Below, in pieces: positions 55,089 to 63,999 of a stretch of DNA of 64,000 nucleotides (positions within the stretch are counted from its first letter, which is position 1; every line of letters starts with the position of its first letter). The notes under the pieces were generated by a model. The model had not been told where the DNA came from, did not search any database, and saw nothing but the letters and a program-made list of their open reading frames with translations. Source of the stretch: Pseudomonadota bacterium (GTDB lineage Bacteria > Pseudomonadota > Gammaproteobacteria > Pseudomonadales > Oleiphilaceae); assembly GCA_002747395.1 (NCBI GenBank), contig PDPE01000025.1, positions 124,001 through 188,000 on the forward strand. The letters are read 5' to 3'. A program made the position numbers and the translations under genes.

Positions 55089-56852
55089 ATGAAGGTTGCC
55101 AACCGAAGCTTCATAAGCTTGAAGGATTTATCCGATAACCTGGACTTAACGAATCTGGACGTTGCAAAAACACTGATTCAGGTTTTTTCAGGTTTAACCG
55201 CAGAAGCTGAAATCCGACAAATCCAGTCAATCTTCGCAAGGATTAATCCCGATGCATCTTTCGTTGGCACAACAACAGCCGGTGAAATAGTCGGTTCAAG
55301 TGCGAATGAAAACACTATCCTGGTTTCCATTGTTCAGTTTGAACACACTACAGTGGATTATTCCTGCTTTGACAATTGTAACGATGATTATGCCCTGGGT
55401 GTCAATGTCGCCAGGGCACTGATAGGGCCGAATACCAAATCACTTCTGGTGTTTGCTGATGGCCTGTCTACGAATGGCAGTGATCTGGTTGATGGAATCA
55501 GTTCGGTAAACAGGACGATACCCATATCCGGGGGGCTGGCCGGAGACGATGGCACATTTGTAAAAACCTGTGTCTTCGGGAAACAACACATCTACACAAG
55601 GGGCTGCGTCGCGGCATCGTTAAACAGTGAAATACTGGAGTTATTTACCGATTATCGATTGAATTGGCAACCTGTCGGTCAATTGATGACCATTACAAAA
55701 GTAGATAAAAAACGCCTTTACGAGATAAACGGCATCCCGGCAAGTGACGTTTACAGGAAGTATTTGGGCGACAAGGTCGGGGGAAACCTGCCGTATTCAG
55801 CTACCGAATTTCCCTTGTTAAAAATAGCTGATGATGGCACGGAGGTGTGTCGCACATTTGTCGATCTTTTTGATGATGGTTCATTATTGATGACCGGAAA
55901 CCTTGAAGTTGGTGACAGGGTGAGGCTGGCATTTGGAAACGTCGACCTGATTACCAGAAATACGAGCAAAAAAGCAATGGAATACCGGGAGCATCAGCCG
56001 GAAGTCGTATTTGTCTATAATTGTGCAAGCAGAAAGTCCTTTCTGCAATCCAGAGTGATGAGCGAGATTGAGCCTCTGGCTGAAATTGCGCCCGTTTGCG
56101 GTTTTTTTACCTATGGGGAATTTTTTTCACATAACAATAAAAGCGCACTCTTGAATATCACTCTGACCATATTGGGGCTGAGAGAGAAAGAAAGAGCAGA
56201 CATCGAACCCCTGGTCGTGCCACAGAGCACGAAGGATGAGCTTGAAAAAAACACTTTTAGCAACAAAAGTTTTTTGGTGCTGGAAGCGTTAACCGCACTT
56301 TCGACCAAGGTGATTGAAGAGTTGAATCAGGCCAACAAAGAACTGGAAGAAACCAAGGAAAAGCTTGAACAGTTGGCCTCTACGGACAAGCTGACGGGGG
56401 TTTTCAACAGGTCACGACTGGATTATTTTCTTCGTCATCAAATGGACGAATGCAGGAGGTATAACAAAACATTCGGGTTCGCTATTCTGGACGTCGATCA
56501 TTTTAAAAGAATCAATGACAATCATGGTCATCTGGTTGGAGATATTGCCTTAAAGGAAATAGCCACTCTGATAAAAACCAGTATCAGGTGTTCGGATATT
56601 TTTGGAAGATGGGGGGGGGAAGAGTTTGTCCTGATACTTCCTCAAGCTACCTCCGAAGCGATGAAGGGGCTGCTGGAAAAGATAAGGGTGATGATCAGCA
56701 GGTACCCTATTGATAAGGCAGGCCCGCAGACCATCAGTATCGGTGCCACACAGTTCCAACCCGAAGATACGGTAGATCAGATCATAAAAAGGGCTGATGA
56801 TGCCTTGTATGAAGCGAAAAACAAGGGAAGAAACAGGGTTTTTATACGTTGA
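55089..56852 (+). CDS. FIST-sensor diguanylate cyclase
   Basis: 587 residues. FIST N- and C-domains (about 20-380) are followed by a coiled linker (ELNQANKELEETKEKLEQLAST, about 400-425) and a GGDEF-type catalytic domain. The active motif is GGEEF at 509-513 and the product-inhibition motif RxxD is RCSD at 500-503, five residues upstream as expected. It should make cyclic di-GMP in response to a FIST ligand, probably an amino-acid-like or small molecule. No transmembrane helix is present. The Trp-Gly-Gly-Glu codons are formed by a run of nine Gs (56611-56619). It is followed by a terminator-like hairpin. Confidence 0.93.
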   Translation: MKVANRSFISLKDLSDNLDLTNLDVAKTLIQVFSGLTAEAEIRQIQSIFARINPDASFVGTTTAGEIVGSSANENTILVSIVQFEHTTVDYSCFDNCNDDYALGVNVARALIGPNTKSLLVFADGLSTNGSDLVDGISSVNRTIPISGGLAGDDGTFVKTCVFGKQHIYTRGCVAASLNSEILELFTDYRLNWQPVGQLMTITKVDKKRLYEINGIPASDVYRKYLGDKVGGNLPYSATEFPLLKIADDGTEVCRTFVDLFDDGSLLMTGNLEVGDRVRLAFGNVDLITRNTSKKAMEYREHQPEVVFVYNCASRKSFLQSRVMSEIEPLAEIAPVCGFFTYGEFFSHNNKSALLNITLTILGLREKERADIEPLVVPQSTKDELEKNTFSNKSFLVLEALTALSTKVIEELNQANKELEETKEKLEQLASTDKLTGVFNRSRLDYFLRHQMDECRRYNKTFGFAILDVDHFKRINDNHGHLVGDIALKEIATLIKTSIRCSDIFGRWGGEEFVLILPQATSEAMKGLLEKIRVMISRYPIDKAGPQTISIGATQFQPEDTVDQIIKRADDALYEAKNKGRNRVFIR

Positions 56853-56856
56853 CGCA

Positions 56857-56883
56857 GGCGGCATTTTGCAATGTCGCCATTTT
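56857..56883 (+). terminator. Rho-independent terminator after the diguanylate cyclase gene
   Basis: GGCGGCATT (56857-56865), a 4-nt loop and AATGTCGCC (56870-56878) form a 9-bp stem with one G-U pair, followed by ATTTTC. It starts four bases after the stop codon. Confidence 0.55.
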
Positions 56884-56971
56884 CAACCATACTGTTCAGT
56901 TCAGCCATACGATTCATCTTCATCCGGTTTTGAAATCTCCGGACTTGTTTTAGCTGGGGGTACTGCGCGCT

Positions 56972-58603
56972 ATGGGATTATTGTCAGATTTGCCAATCCG
57001 CAAGAAGCTGCTGTTCGGCTTTTTATCGGTCGTTGGGCTCTTCGCTGTGACGGCTGTGTTTTCTTTGATTCAGCAGGAAAATATTCATCGTTTAAACGAA
57101 CGCATCCAGGAGGAGGATGTTGTCTTACTTGATGCCATTTTAAATCTGGAGAAAAGCCTGCTGGGTATTGCACTGGAGGCTCGGGAAGTGGAAGCCGGAG
57201 TGCATTTTAACAATGACAGGCAAGTGAAAGACTCTTTTCGTCTGTTGGAAGAGTACGTGTCAAGGAAAGCAGGTATTTTCAACCTGATCAGACAGTACTC
57301 CAAAGTTGACCCTAATCAATTGAAGGAAATGCTGGATACCTCAGATGAGTATATCAGTGCCTGGTATGCTTACAGCAAAGCGGTTATGGATAAAAACAGG
57401 GAGCGTATTTATTCCATTTATCTCGATCGTCTGAAGCCTGTTTCGGAGAAAATATGGCCCCGGTTTGATCCTGTCAAGGCATCCGCTTACGACCAGTTGG
57501 AGCGAGCAGGCCACAGAATTTCAGAAACTCAAAGTCTGAGTCAAACGTTTTTACTCCTGTGCCTGGGGGTTACTATCGTTGTGTCGTGCGGAATTTCCTG
57601 GTGGATAAGCAATGTGATTGTCGACCGGATCAGGAAAGTGATGGCGGCCACGGACAATCTCAAGCAAGGCGATTTGAGCCGGACCTGTCACGTTGATACT
57701 CAGGATGAAACCGGAAAGATGGCTCGTTCGCTAAACGGGAGCGTGTTGTACCTGCGCGATACCCTGTTAAAAGTAAAGGAAGCGGGGAATACCGTGCAGA
57801 GCGTGGTGGATTCGACCAAAGAATCTGCCAGCTCCATCAGCCGGCTGTCTTCCCGGCAAGCCGTTGATATGGGAGATGTATCGGTTTCTTCCGAGAAGCT
57901 GGTGAGCACCTTGTCTGATGTTTCTGGTGAGTTAAGTCAAACGTCCGCGTCTGCGGATACGATATCCGAGAAAGTTAATATCGAAACTGCGCGAACCTTG
58001 AAGGTAAGCCGGTTATTTAACGATGTTGAAAACAGCATGCTGAACTCAACGCAATCCATATCCAGGCTTGCAGAGCAAAGCGTGGAGATAGAATCCATAC
58101 TGGACGTGATCAAAGGGATTGCAGAGCAGACGAATCTGCTGGCATTGAATGCCGCGATCGAGGCGGCACGAGCAGGGGAACAGGGGCGCGGGTTTGCGGT
58201 GGTCGCCGATGAGGTTCGAACACTGGCGAAAAAGACCCAGGATTCAACGTCACAGATCGAGAGCATGCTGTCTGATTTGAAACAGGTGACCAATGCAACG
58301 GTTGACGTGATTCATCAGAGTGATCAGCAAGTCAAGGATGGTGCTTCCCTGATGCTGGAGTCAAAAAAGGCCAGCGAGGAAATTCAGAGCATGATCCTGG
58401 AAATTAACGGGCGATTGAGCAGTATTTCCGAAATGACCATTCAGCAAACGGATGTGTCCAAAGGTATCAGTCATTCCATTACCCGGCTGAACGAGCTGGC
58501 AACGGTTATCCGGCAGCATGCACAGAAGGCTGAAGAAGAGGCGTCTGTCCTGTTTACCGAGAATCAGCAGTTGAGTGAGCTGATTTCATCATTTCGTCTG
58601 TAA
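56972..58603 (+). CDS. Methyl-accepting chemotaxis protein with four-helix-bundle sensor
   Basis: A 543-residue receptor: helix 1 (about 11-33), a periplasmic helical ligand domain (about 35-185, 4HB_MCP type), helix 2 (about 186-212), HAMP (about 213-265, [19 protein letters not shown]) and the cytoplasmic hairpin with the conserved [27 protein letters not shown] tip. Together with the sCache receptor it flanks the diguanylate cyclase and the exported unknown. The stop codon is the first arm of a strong GC-rich hairpin. Confidence 0.94.
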   Translation: MGLLSDLPIRKKLLFGFLSVVGLFAVTAVFSLIQQENIHRLNERIQEEDVVLLDAILNLEKSLLGIALEAREVEAGVHFNNDRQVKDSFRLLEEYVSRKAGIFNLIRQYSKVDPNQLKEMLDTSDEYISAWYAYSKAVMDKNRERIYSIYLDRLKPVSEKIWPRFDPVKASAYDQLERAGHRISETQSLSQTFLLLCLGVTIVVSCGISWWISNVIVDRIRKVMAATDNLKQGDLSRTCHVDTQDETGKMARSLNGSVLYLRDTLLKVKEAGNTVQSVVDSTKESASSISRLSSRQAVDMGDVSVSSEKLVSTLSDVSGELSQTSASADTISEKVNIETARTLKVSRLFNDVENSMLNSTQSISRLAEQSVEIESILDVIKGIAEQTNLLALNAAIEAARAGEQGRGFAVVADEVRTLAKKTQDSTSQIESMLSDLKQVTNATVDVIHQSDQQVKDGASLMLESKKASEEIQSMILEINGRLSSISEMTIQQTDVSKGISHSITRLNELATVIRQHAQKAEEEASVLFTENQQLSELISSFRL

Positions 58604-58629
58604 GCCGGGGTAACTTGCCAGCCCCGGCT
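58603..58629 (+). terminator. GC-rich hairpin at the chemoreceptor stop
   Basis: AGCCGGGG (58603-58610) and CCCCGGCT (58622-58629) form a perfect 8-bp stem with an 11-nt loop. No U-tract follows, so it may stabilise the 3' end rather than terminate by itself. Confidence 0.4.
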
Positions 58630-58701
58630 GTTACAATGCCCGGCAGATGCCTCTGGCCTCCTGTCACAGGTGCCCCCGTGGTAGCCGTTGGGTAGCGTGC
58701 G

Positions 58702-59757
58702 TCAGCAACACCCGCCGCCGTGATCTCCAGAATCGGTCAGGATGGATTGACCAAAGGGAATATCGGTTCCGCAGCCTTCGAAAATACCGTAATGGGTGCT
58801 CCAGTCGCCGTAAAAATCGAAGTGCTCCCTGAAGCGGGTTTCGTTCAGCATTCGCCAGGTATTGCCGCAGACCGGGAATATCCGACCGGTTTCGATAATA
58901 TGGTGGTTGTCCAGAACAAAGGCATCAGGGGAACCTTCCAGGGTGCCCTTGTAGCGCACCGCCTGACCATAATCTTCACACTGTGGCTCAAGGTCGGCAA
59001 TCTTGAACAGCCGGTAGGTGGCCGAGTAGAAGCCGATATTGCCAAGTTTTTCTTCGATTTTCGGATTGTCGACAGTCAGCGGGCGATCTTCAACCAGTCT
59101 CGGATCAGTGAAACCGGCTTTTTTGGCTATGTTCAGAAAGTCGTTCCAGTACAGGGCACCAGACAGGCATTCGCCGTAGAGTACGGGGTCTTTGGCAAGC
59201 TCGTCGGGTACGCGCCGATCCGCATAGACATCGGAAAAGTACATTTCTCCACCAGGCTTGAGCAGGCGATAAGCGTGGTTAAATACGGCCTGTTTGTCGG
59301 TACACAGGTTCAGCACGCAGTTGGAGACGATAATATCGAACCGGTTTTCTGCCAGATCCAGTTCATCGAGTTTTTCCAGGTAGCCTTCAAGAAAACGCAC
59401 ATTCGGTTTGCTGAAGCCGAAGGCTTTCTGGTGATAGGCAATATGCCGGTTGGCCACCGCCAGTTGTTCGGGTGTCATATCGACGCCGGTGACCGAGCCG
59501 GATTCCCCGACAAGCGCACTCAACGCGTAACAATCACGACCGGCTCCGCTGCCCAGATCGAGAATATGTGCCCCGGCCAGTTGATCCGGCGCGATCAGGC
59601 CGCAGCCGTAGTAGCGGGACATGACTTCATCATGGATTTTTGCCAACACGCTTTTCAGTCGGGGTGTTGGCGGCTCAGCGGTGCAGCAGGCGCTGGTTTG
59701 CAGGTCGTCCGAGCTGTTCAGTGTTTTTCCGTAGTAATCCTGTACTTCTTCATGCAT
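58702..59757 (-). CDS. arsM: Arsenite S-adenosylmethionine methyltransferase (ArsM)
   Basis: 351 residues. The SAM-binding motif is LDLGSGAGRDCYALSALVG. The N-terminal dicysteine TSACC, the cysteine in SNCVLNLCTD and the conserved GECLSGALYW cysteine correspond to the arsenite-binding positions of the ArsM family, and the tail ends HGGGCC, a further metal-binding cysteine pair. It would methylate arsenite to volatile or less toxic forms. I start at the ATG at 59757: the longer frame upstream runs through non-coding 33-bp repeats that mimic a coding repeat. No ars regulator or pump gene is beside it. Confidence 0.92.
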   Translation of the reverse strand: MHEEVQDYYGKTLNSSDDLQTSACCTAEPPTPRLKSVLAKIHDEVMSRYYGCGLIAPDQLAGAHILDLGSGAGRDCYALSALVGESGSVTGVDMTPEQLAVANRHIAYHQKAFGFSKPNVRFLEGYLEKLDELDLAENRFDIIVSNCVLNLCTDKQAVFNHAYRLLKPGGEMYFSDVYADRRVPDELAKDPVLYGECLSGALYWNDFLNIAKKAGFTDPRLVEDRPLTVDNPKIEEKLGNIGFYSATYRLFKIADLEPQCEDYGQAVRYKGTLEGSPDAFVLDNHHIIETGRIFPVCGNTWRMLNETRFREHFDFYGDWSTHYGIFEGCGTDIPFGQSILTDSGDHGGGCC

Positions 59758-59902
59758 GGGATAGCTGCCTTTTTTATCTCTGATGCAGGTGAATGGGGTC
59801 AAGTCCGAAATATACAGAAAATTCCTGGTGATTTCCTTATGATCAGACAGATTTTTGGTCAGTGGATACCTGACCTTTCTCACCCTGCCCCATGAAATAC
59901 TA

Positions 59903-59915
59903 TTGATACTATCAA
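59903..59915. promoter_or_regulatory. 13-bp palindrome in the arsM-ATPase control region
   Basis: TTGATA-C-TATCAA is a perfect inverted repeat about one helical turn wide, touching the first 33-bp repeat unit. A regulator site is likely. Confidence 0.5.
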
Positions 59916-60012
59916 AACAGGCCTGCAAAATCATAATCATGCCATTAAAACAGGCCCGTAAAATCATAACCATGATATTAAAACAGACCTGTAAAATCAT
60001 AATATGAGAGTT
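59914..60012. repeat. 33-bp direct repeat, three units, between arsM and the DUF4143 ATPase
   Basis: Units start at 59914, 59947 and 59980. Each has the core AAAACAGRCCYGYAAAATCA followed by a variable AT-rich segment. The third unit ends just before a TATACT (60020-60025) facing the ATPase gene and covers its missing -35 region. Confidence 0.85.
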
Positions 60013-60043
60013 CTTCTGTTATACTTGGTGCAAATACAACATC

Positions 60044-61477
60044 ATGGGTTTGATCGCTATGTACCGTCAACAGCATGAATTTCTGGTCAGGTGGCTTAAC
60101 AGTAAAAATCGCAAACCGCTGATAATCCGGGGAGCGAGGCAGGTTGGTAAATCCACTTTGGTAGAGATGTTTGCTCAAGAGCAATCGCTGCCTCTAATGA
60201 ATGTCAACCTTGAGCGGTTTTCAGGGTTGGGTGAGGTGTTCGCGAGTAATGATCCGAAGCAGATTATCAATTCCATTGAAATGCTGCCGCGTATGCCGGA
60301 ACGCCGGGACACTTCGTTATTGTTTCTGGATGAGATTCAGGCAGCGGTGCAAGCCATTCCGGCTTTGCGCTATTTCCATGAAGAGTTGCCGCAACTGCCA
60401 TTGATTGGTGCCGGCTCGTTGCTGGAGTTCGCTTTATCAGATCACAAGTTCTCCATGCCGGTCGGGCGAGTGCAATACCTGCACATGGGGCCCATGACAT
60501 TCTCGGAATTTTTGCTGGCTCTGGGAGAGAAAAAGCTGTATCAGATTGTCACTGGATATTCACTGCATGATGCTATTCCTGCTCTTGCCCATCAGCGCCT
60601 GTTGCAACTCTTGCGTCAATACTATTTCGTTGGTGGAATGCCAGAGGCAGTGGCGGCTTTTGTGGAAACGGGCAGTTTGCAGGCGGTGAGCGAGGTGCAT
60701 AACTCGATTATTGATACCTGTCGAGAGGATTTTCCCAAATACGGTAGTCGGCGTAATTTGAACCGCATGTTGACTGTGTTTAACTTTGTGGCCAGAAACG
60801 CAGGTGCCAAAGTGAAGTACAGCAATATTTCGCGCGATGAACAGACTGCCACCCTGAAAAAAGACCTGGAGCTGTTGTGTATGGCCCGGGTGGCGAGCAA
60901 AGTGGTTCATAGCCATTGCTCCGGTTTGCCATTACAGGCGAGTCTGAATGAAAAAACCTATAAGCTGTTATTTCTGGATGTGGGGTTGATGAACGCCGTT
61001 TGCGGCCTTAATGGTCAATCTATCTTGCAGATGGACGAGCAAAGGCTGGTCAATGAGGGTGCGATTGCCGAGCAGTTTATTGGTCAGCATTTACAGGCCT
61101 TGCTGGCTGATACGCCAAACAGGGAGTTGACTTACTGGTTAAGGGAGGGGCGGTCATCGAATGCCGAGGTAGATTATGTCCTGGCCTTGTCGGGAAGGGT
61201 GGTACCGATTGAAGTGAAATCCGGTGCAACCGGCAGTATGAAATCGCTTCATCAATTTGTTGGTGAGAAACAGCTTGCAGGTGGCCAGCAGGTTATGGGT
61301 CAAAAACCGACGAGTCTGGCTGTGAGGTTTGATGCGTCCCTGCCATCGGTGACGGATGTCCAGGCGACGATTTCCCGGAATAAACAGACTGAATCTGTAC
61401 GCTATTCCCTGTATTCACTGCCGTTGTATCTGGTGGAGCGGTTGAAACAGATTATTGAAGCCGCATCAGAAGAGTAA
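60044..61477 (+). CDS. AAA+ ATPase with DUF4143-type C-terminal domain
   Basis: A 477-residue protein. The ATPase domain (about 15-230) has Walker A GARQVGKST, Walker B LLFLDEIQ and a sensor segment LIGAGSLLEFALSD. The C-terminal domain carries a nuclease-like WLREGRSSNAEVDYVLAL...IEVKSG pattern, reminiscent of the PD-(D/E)XK core. These DUF4143 proteins are widespread, often solitary and of unclear function, and some are on mobile elements. The ATG at 60044 or a second one at 60059 could start it; neither has a strong Shine-Dalgarno. Confidence 0.85.
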   Translation: MGLIAMYRQQHEFLVRWLNSKNRKPLIIRGARQVGKSTLVEMFAQEQSLPLMNVNLERFSGLGEVFASNDPKQIINSIEMLPRMPERRDTSLLFLDEIQAAVQAIPALRYFHEELPQLPLIGAGSLLEFALSDHKFSMPVGRVQYLHMGPMTFSEFLLALGEKKLYQIVTGYSLHDAIPALAHQRLLQLLRQYYFVGGMPEAVAAFVETGSLQAVSEVHNSIIDTCREDFPKYGSRRNLNRMLTVFNFVARNAGAKVKYSNISRDEQTATLKKDLELLCMARVASKVVHSHCSGLPLQASLNEKTYKLLFLDVGLMNAVCGLNGQSILQMDEQRLVNEGAIAEQFIGQHLQALLADTPNRELTYWLREGRSSNAEVDYVLALSGRVVPIEVKSGATGSMKSLHQFVGEKQLAGGQQVMGQKPTSLAVRFDASLPSVTDVQATISRNKQTESVRYSLYSLPLYLVERLKQIIEAASEE

Positions 61478-61483
61478 GGCTCA

Positions 61484-61552
61484 AACCATCGCGTCGGCCA
61501 CTCTTTGGAAAGAGTGACGCTGTCACCTGTATCCGGTGCCGACGCGATGGTT
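61484..61552. other. Perfect 15-bp inverted repeat enclosing an inner hairpin
   Basis: AACCATCGCGTCGGC at 61484-61498 pairs with GCCGACGCGATGGTT at 61538-61552. Inside, CACTCTTT (61499-61506) and AAAGAGTG (61509-61516) form an 8-bp hairpin with a GG turn, and ACC/GGT arms suggest a third short stem. It lies between the convergent DUF4143 and dipeptide-permease genes. It lacks a U-tract on either strand. Confidence 0.75.
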
Positions 61553-61579
61553 AACGATCTGCTGATATTGATACAGGGT

Positions 61580-62530
61580 TCAGCCTTTGTAAACCTTCGG
61601 GTTGAAAACGTCCCTGAGCCAGTCACCCAGAAGATTGATCACCAGTACCAAAGTCACCAGTACCAGGCCAGGGAAGACGATGATCCACCATTTGCCGGAG
61701 AATACATATTCAAACCCGGTGTTGATCAGGGCACCCAGCGAGGGTTGATCCACGGGCAAACCCAGCCCCAAAAAGGACAGTGCGGCTTCCGACATAATGG
61801 CATTGGCCACCTGTACGGTGGAGATAACCAGAATGGGTGACAGGCAGTTCGGCAAAATGTGCCGGAACATAATGCGTGGTGCCTTGAATCCGATGACTCT
61901 GGCAGCCTCGACGTACTCTTTTTTCTTTTCTGCCAGCACAGAAGCACGAATGGTTCGGGCATACTGGGGCCACTCGGCGACGCCAATGACGACCACCAGC
62001 ATGACCACCGCGTATTGACTGAAGAATTCATTGCCAAAGGCGGCTTTAAAGACGGCTGAAATAATGATGGCTACCATCAAGGTGGAAAATGACAGCTGCA
62101 CATCGGCCAGACGCATCAGAACCCCATCCAGGCGGCCTCCGAAATACCCGGCAGACAGGCCAATCACTATCCCCAGGAACAACTGCAGGCCGACGGCCAG
62201 AAAGCCAATGGTCAAAGACAGGCGGGAACCGTACAGTATGGTCGACAGGATATCCCGGCCCTGTTCATCTGTACCCAGAACAAACCTCGGATCAGACTCT
62301 TCGAGCCATACCGGAGGAATCTCCGAATCCATAATGTCTATGGACATTTTGTCGTAGGGGTCAGTCGGTGCAATGACCGGTGCCAGGATCGACAGAACAA
62401 GAAATGCGAGAAAGACAGCAAAGCTGAACATTGCGACCTTGTCGCGTTTAAAGTGATATAAAAAATCCGATTGCCTGAAGCGTTGCCAGGTGCCGGGGGC
62501 TTCGGGAGCGGTAACAGTTTGATTCGCCAT
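61580..62530 (-). CDS. dppC: Dipeptide/oligopeptide ABC permease (DppC/OppC type)
   Basis: 316 residues with about six membrane helices and the EAA cytoplasmic loop EYVEAARVIGFKAPRIMFRHILPN of binding-protein-dependent permeases. The N-terminal cytoplasmic segment and the DPR-containing loop FVLGTDEQGRDILSTILYGSR fit the DppC/OppC class. AAGGAGCATAATT precedes the ATG, and the gene begins 2 bp after the DppB stop. It takes up di- or oligopeptides with DppB and the ATPase. No binding-protein gene lies in the visible part. Confidence 0.92.
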   Translation of the reverse strand: MANQTVTAPEAPGTWQRFRQSDFLYHFKRDKVAMFSFAVFLAFLVLSILAPVIAPTDPYDKMSIDIMDSEIPPVWLEESDPRFVLGTDEQGRDILSTILYGSRLSLTIGFLAVGLQLFLGIVIGLSAGYFGGRLDGVLMRLADVQLSFSTLMVAIIISAVFKAAFGNEFFSQYAVVMLVVVIGVAEWPQYARTIRASVLAEKKKEYVEAARVIGFKAPRIMFRHILPNCLSPILVISTVQVANAIMSEAALSFLGLGLPVDQPSLGALINTGFEYVFSGKWWIIVFPGLVLVTLVLVINLLGDWLRDVFNPKVYKG

Positions 62531-62532
62531 AA

Positions 62533-63510
62533 TTATGCTCCTTTGCCTAACAGGTTGACTGTCGGGTTAATCAGCCCGTACAGCAGGTCAACAATGGTAT
62601 TGGTGACTACGAAAATAAAGCCGACAAAAATGACATAGGCGGTAATCAGAGGGGTATCCACCCGGTTAACCGCTTCCAGGAACAGAAAACCCATTCCCGG
62701 CCACTGGAACACACGCTCGGTTAAAATGGTGTAGGCTACCATGGTGCCTATCTGTACTCCACCTACAGTCAACACGGGCAGCATGGTGTTTTTCAGCGCA
62801 TGCTGGTAGTACACCTTGTTGAGTTCCAGGCCTTTGGCTTTGGCGAACTTGATGTATTCGGAACTCAATACTTCCAGCATCTCGGAACGAACCAGGCGAA
62901 TAAAGAGGGGTAACATGATGGACGACAGGGCGATACAGGGCAAAACCAGGTGTTTCAGGCCGTCAAATGAAAAATAACCGGATTCAAAACCCAAAAAGGT
63001 ACCAGGGTCGCCGCGCCCGAATGACGGCATCCATCCAAGGTGGATGGAGAATATATAGGTCAGCCCGATTGCAGTCAAAAAGACCGGAATGGATATGCCG
63101 ATGCTGCTGAGGGCCATAATCACTTTGGTCAAAAACGTATTGGGGTGAACGGCTGAGTAGACCCCCAAAGGAATGGAAAACACGATAATGATCAGGGTAG
63201 CGCCAAACACCAGTTCCAGGGTCGCGCCCAGTTTGTCAAGAATGACATCCAGTGCGGGCCGCTTGAAAAAGTAGGAGGTGCCCAAATCTCCGTGAAGTGC
63301 GCCAGACAAAAAGCGCGTATACTTTTCAAAAAACGGATCATTGAGCCCCATTTCATCCCTGAGCCTTTCTCTTTCTGCCTCGGAAACAGAAACGCCCACC
63401 ATTTCCCGGAGCGGGTCACCCAGATTATCCTGTATTGAAAATGCGATAACACTGATAACCAGCATTACCACCACAGCTTGAACGGTACGTCTGAACAGAA
63501 ACGAAAACAC
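62533..63510 (-). CDS. dppB: Dipeptide/oligopeptide ABC permease (DppB/OppB type)
   Basis: 325 residues, six helices, with the EAA motif YIKFAKAKGLELNKVYYQHALKN and the C-terminal DppB pattern including ILTERVFQWPGMGFLFLEAVN. It starts with GTG preceded by GGGGCAAGAA and lies directly downstream of the ATPase gene. Confidence 0.92.
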   Translation of the reverse strand: MFSFLFRRTVQAVVVMLVISVIAFSIQDNLGDPLREMVGVSVSEAERERLRDEMGLNDPFFEKYTRFLSGALHGDLGTSYFFKRPALDVILDKLGATLELVFGATLIIIVFSIPLGVYSAVHPNTFLTKVIMALSSIGISIPVFLTAIGLTYIFSIHLGWMPSFGRGDPGTFLGFESGYFSFDGLKHLVLPCIALSSIMLPLFIRLVRSEMLEVLSSEYIKFAKAKGLELNKVYYQHALKNTMLPVLTVGGVQIGTMVAYTILTERVFQWPGMGFLFLEAVNRVDTPLITAYVIFVGFIFVVTNTIVDLLYGLINPTVNLLGKGA

Positions 63511-63525
63511 TTCTTGCCCCTTAAA

Positions 63526-63999
63526 TTATGCTATATCTTCTTTTAATCCGGTAAATTCCGGCATAAAGGAAATGAGTTGCTGACTGTATTCATGTTGAGG
63601 GTGTTCGAACAGCGCCTCGGTCTCGGCCACTTCCAGCAGGGTACCCATTTTCATTACACCAATCCGGTCACACATCTGGCGAATGACCGGCAGGTCATGG
63701 CTGATAAACATCATGGTCAGGTTCAGTTCATCCTGGAGATCCTTTAGCAGGTTGAGAATTTGTGCCTGTACTGAAACGTCCAGTGCCGAAGTCGGTTCAT
63801 CACAAATCAGCAATCGCGGGCGTGTGGCCAAAGCCCGGGCAATGGAAATTCTTTGCCGTTGTCCGCCGGAAAACTCGTGCGGGTATTTTACACCGGCGGC
63901 AGTGCCCAGACCGACATGATCCAGCAAATCATTGACAATTTGCCGGGTTTGCGCCTCGCTGTCTGCCAGGTGGTGAAAACGTATGGGCTCGGCAATGAT
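63526..63999 (-). CDS. Dipeptide/oligopeptide ABC ATPase, partial (C-terminal part)
   Basis: The frame is open to the window end, so this is only the C-terminal part. Visible are the signature HEFSGGQRQRISIARALAT, Walker B LLICDEPTSALD and H-loop ISHDL, plus the tail after HPQHEYSQQLI seen in Dpp/OppD-F ATPases. Walker A lies beyond the window. Whether it is DppD, DppF or a fused D-F protein cannot be decided. It is first in the visible operon, so any peptide-binding protein gene probably lies upstream. Confidence 0.9.
   Translation of the reverse strand: MIAEPIRFHHLADSEAQTRQIVNDLLDHVGLGTAAGVKYPHEFSGGQRQRISIARALATRPRLLICDEPTSALDVSVQAQILNLLKDLQDELNLTMMFISHDLPVIRQMCDRIGVMKMGTLLEVAETEALFEHPQHEYSQQLISFMPEFTGLKEDIA

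Noticed and set aside
58720..59895. Long plus-strand open frame opposite arsM
   Set aside because: It is antisense to a clear ArsM protein with all motifs; its own translation shows no domain and arises from codon bias.
59758..60000. N-terminal extension of arsM with three similar hydrophobic units
   Set aside because: It is created by translating the 33-bp DNA repeats; the ATG at 59757 fits the ArsM N-terminus with its dicysteine.
59914..60012. CRISPR array
   Set aside because: Three repeat units are directly adjacent with no unique spacers of constant length and no cas genes nearby.
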